NCBI GenBank assembly: GCA_904501625.1
Contig: CAJGBR010000040.1
Location: 1-14,606, forward strand
DNA length: 14,606 nucleotides
Origin: an uncultured Rikenellaceae bacterium
Lineage (GTDB): Bacteria > Bacteroidota > Bacteroidia > Bacteroidales > Rikenellaceae
Direction: 5' to 3'
The position numbers were made by a program, and so were the translations under genes. A model generated the notes under the pieces. It was not told the DNA's origin. It saw only the letters and a list, made by a program, of their open reading frames with translations, and searched no databases. Shown piece after piece: positions 14,309-14,606 of the stretch (the stretch's first letter is position 1; each line of letters starts with the position of its first letter).

Positions 14309-14606
14309 CTACTTAACCAACTTGTCTACAAGTTTCAATTTTAAATCTGCTGCTGACAAATTTCTAGCAATATCACCACGTTCGACCAACGAAATTGCAC
14401 CAGTTTCCTCAGATACGACGATTATCAAGGCATCGCAAATCTCAGAAGTTCCGATTGCCGCACGGTGTCTGGTTCCAAGGTATGATGGTATATCTGTTCG
14501 TTCAGTCGATGGCAACACACATCGAGCTGCAACCAATCTATCCGCAGCTATCAGTACTGCACCATCGTGCAACGGCGAATTCTTGAAAAATATATTTTTC
14601 AACAAA
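14309..14606 (-). CDS. cdaA: Diadenylate cyclase CdaA, C-terminal part (5' end outside window)
   Basis: CdaA (DacA) makes cyclic di-AMP from two ATP; this second messenger controls potassium and osmolyte balance and envelope stress in many bacteria. About 98 codons are present, all from the DisA_N catalytic domain. The catalytic DGA motif lies at 14558-14566 within NSPLHDGAVLI, and the RHR motif at 14462-14470 within GTRHRAAIG. The end of the domain (VVSEETGAISLV) and a short tail (LKLVDKLVK) follow. The usual three N-terminal membrane helices and the start lie beyond the window; the TTG at 14605 is internal. Classification as membrane CdaA rather than DisA is from the short C-terminus without a DNA-binding domain. 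It is the first visible gene of the seven-gene - strand run. Confidence 0.94.
   Translation of the reverse strand, partial: LLKNIFFKNSPLHDGAVLIAADRLVAARCVLPSTERTDIPSYLGTRHRAAIGTSEICDALIIVVSEETGAISLVERGDIARNLSAADLKLKLVDKLVK

Noticed and set aside
1..14606. Search for CRISPR arrays, tRNA, rRNA, insertion sequences, phage or toxin-antitoxin genes.
   Set aside because: Nothing resembling these was seen; coding genes fill nearly the whole window and there is no regular repeat-spacer pattern.

Overview
The window looks like a chromosomal housekeeping region from a member of Bacteroidetes, most likely order Bacteroidales. Base composition is moderately AT-rich, start codons lack convincing Shine-Dalgarno sequences, and several families are typical of this phylum: a DUF4296-like lipoprotein, a PorT-like outer-membrane beta-barrel, an Ig-like (SbsA-type) lipoprotein and a lipoprotein form of the M3 peptidase. 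I see no tRNA, rRNA, CRISPR array, insertion sequence or phage gene. No gene-free stretch exceeds about 130 bases.

Layout. (1) Bases 1-5194, + strand: a packed run of six genes, recJ (5' end cut off), folP, lolD-like ATPase, FtsX/LolC-E-type permease, menG/ubiE and a small orphan lipoprotein. Neighbours either overlap (by 8, 20 and 8 bases) or are 6-9 bases apart, so they are probably one operon. It ends at a strong hairpin (5200-5230) that can terminate from both sides. (2) 5250-7340, - strand: a Dcp-like M3 metallopeptidase with a lipoprotein signal. (3) 7341-7472: a divergent promoter region with a 13-base direct repeat. (4) 7473-8159, + strand: a voltage-gated-channel-like membrane protein whose pore-loop filter is not the potassium signature. 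(5) 14606 down to 8136, - strand: a seven-gene run, read in the order cdaA (5' end cut off), Ig-like lipoprotein, beta-barrel protein, rbfA, a second LolC/E-type permease, DUF4296-like lipoprotein and amidohydrolase. Its last gene overlaps the channel gene tail to tail by 24 bases.

Themes. Many products serve the cell envelope: a Lol-type lipoprotein-release ATPase with two candidate permeases on opposite strands, four predicted lipoproteins, a beta-barrel and a channel. The rest are core metabolism and information processing: DNA repair (RecJ), folate (FolP), menaquinone methylation (MenG), ribosome maturation (RbfA) and c-di-AMP synthesis (CdaA).

Most unusual points. In the - strand operon, two gene pairs each overlap by exactly 62 bases out of frame. 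In both, adding one A to a short A-run in the upstream gene would bring in a stop right at the downstream start codon. This suggests recent frameshifts, programmed slippage or assembly errors. The second point is the channel filter, TTDDSD where a potassium channel has TVGYGD. I found no convincing wholly new multi-gene system.
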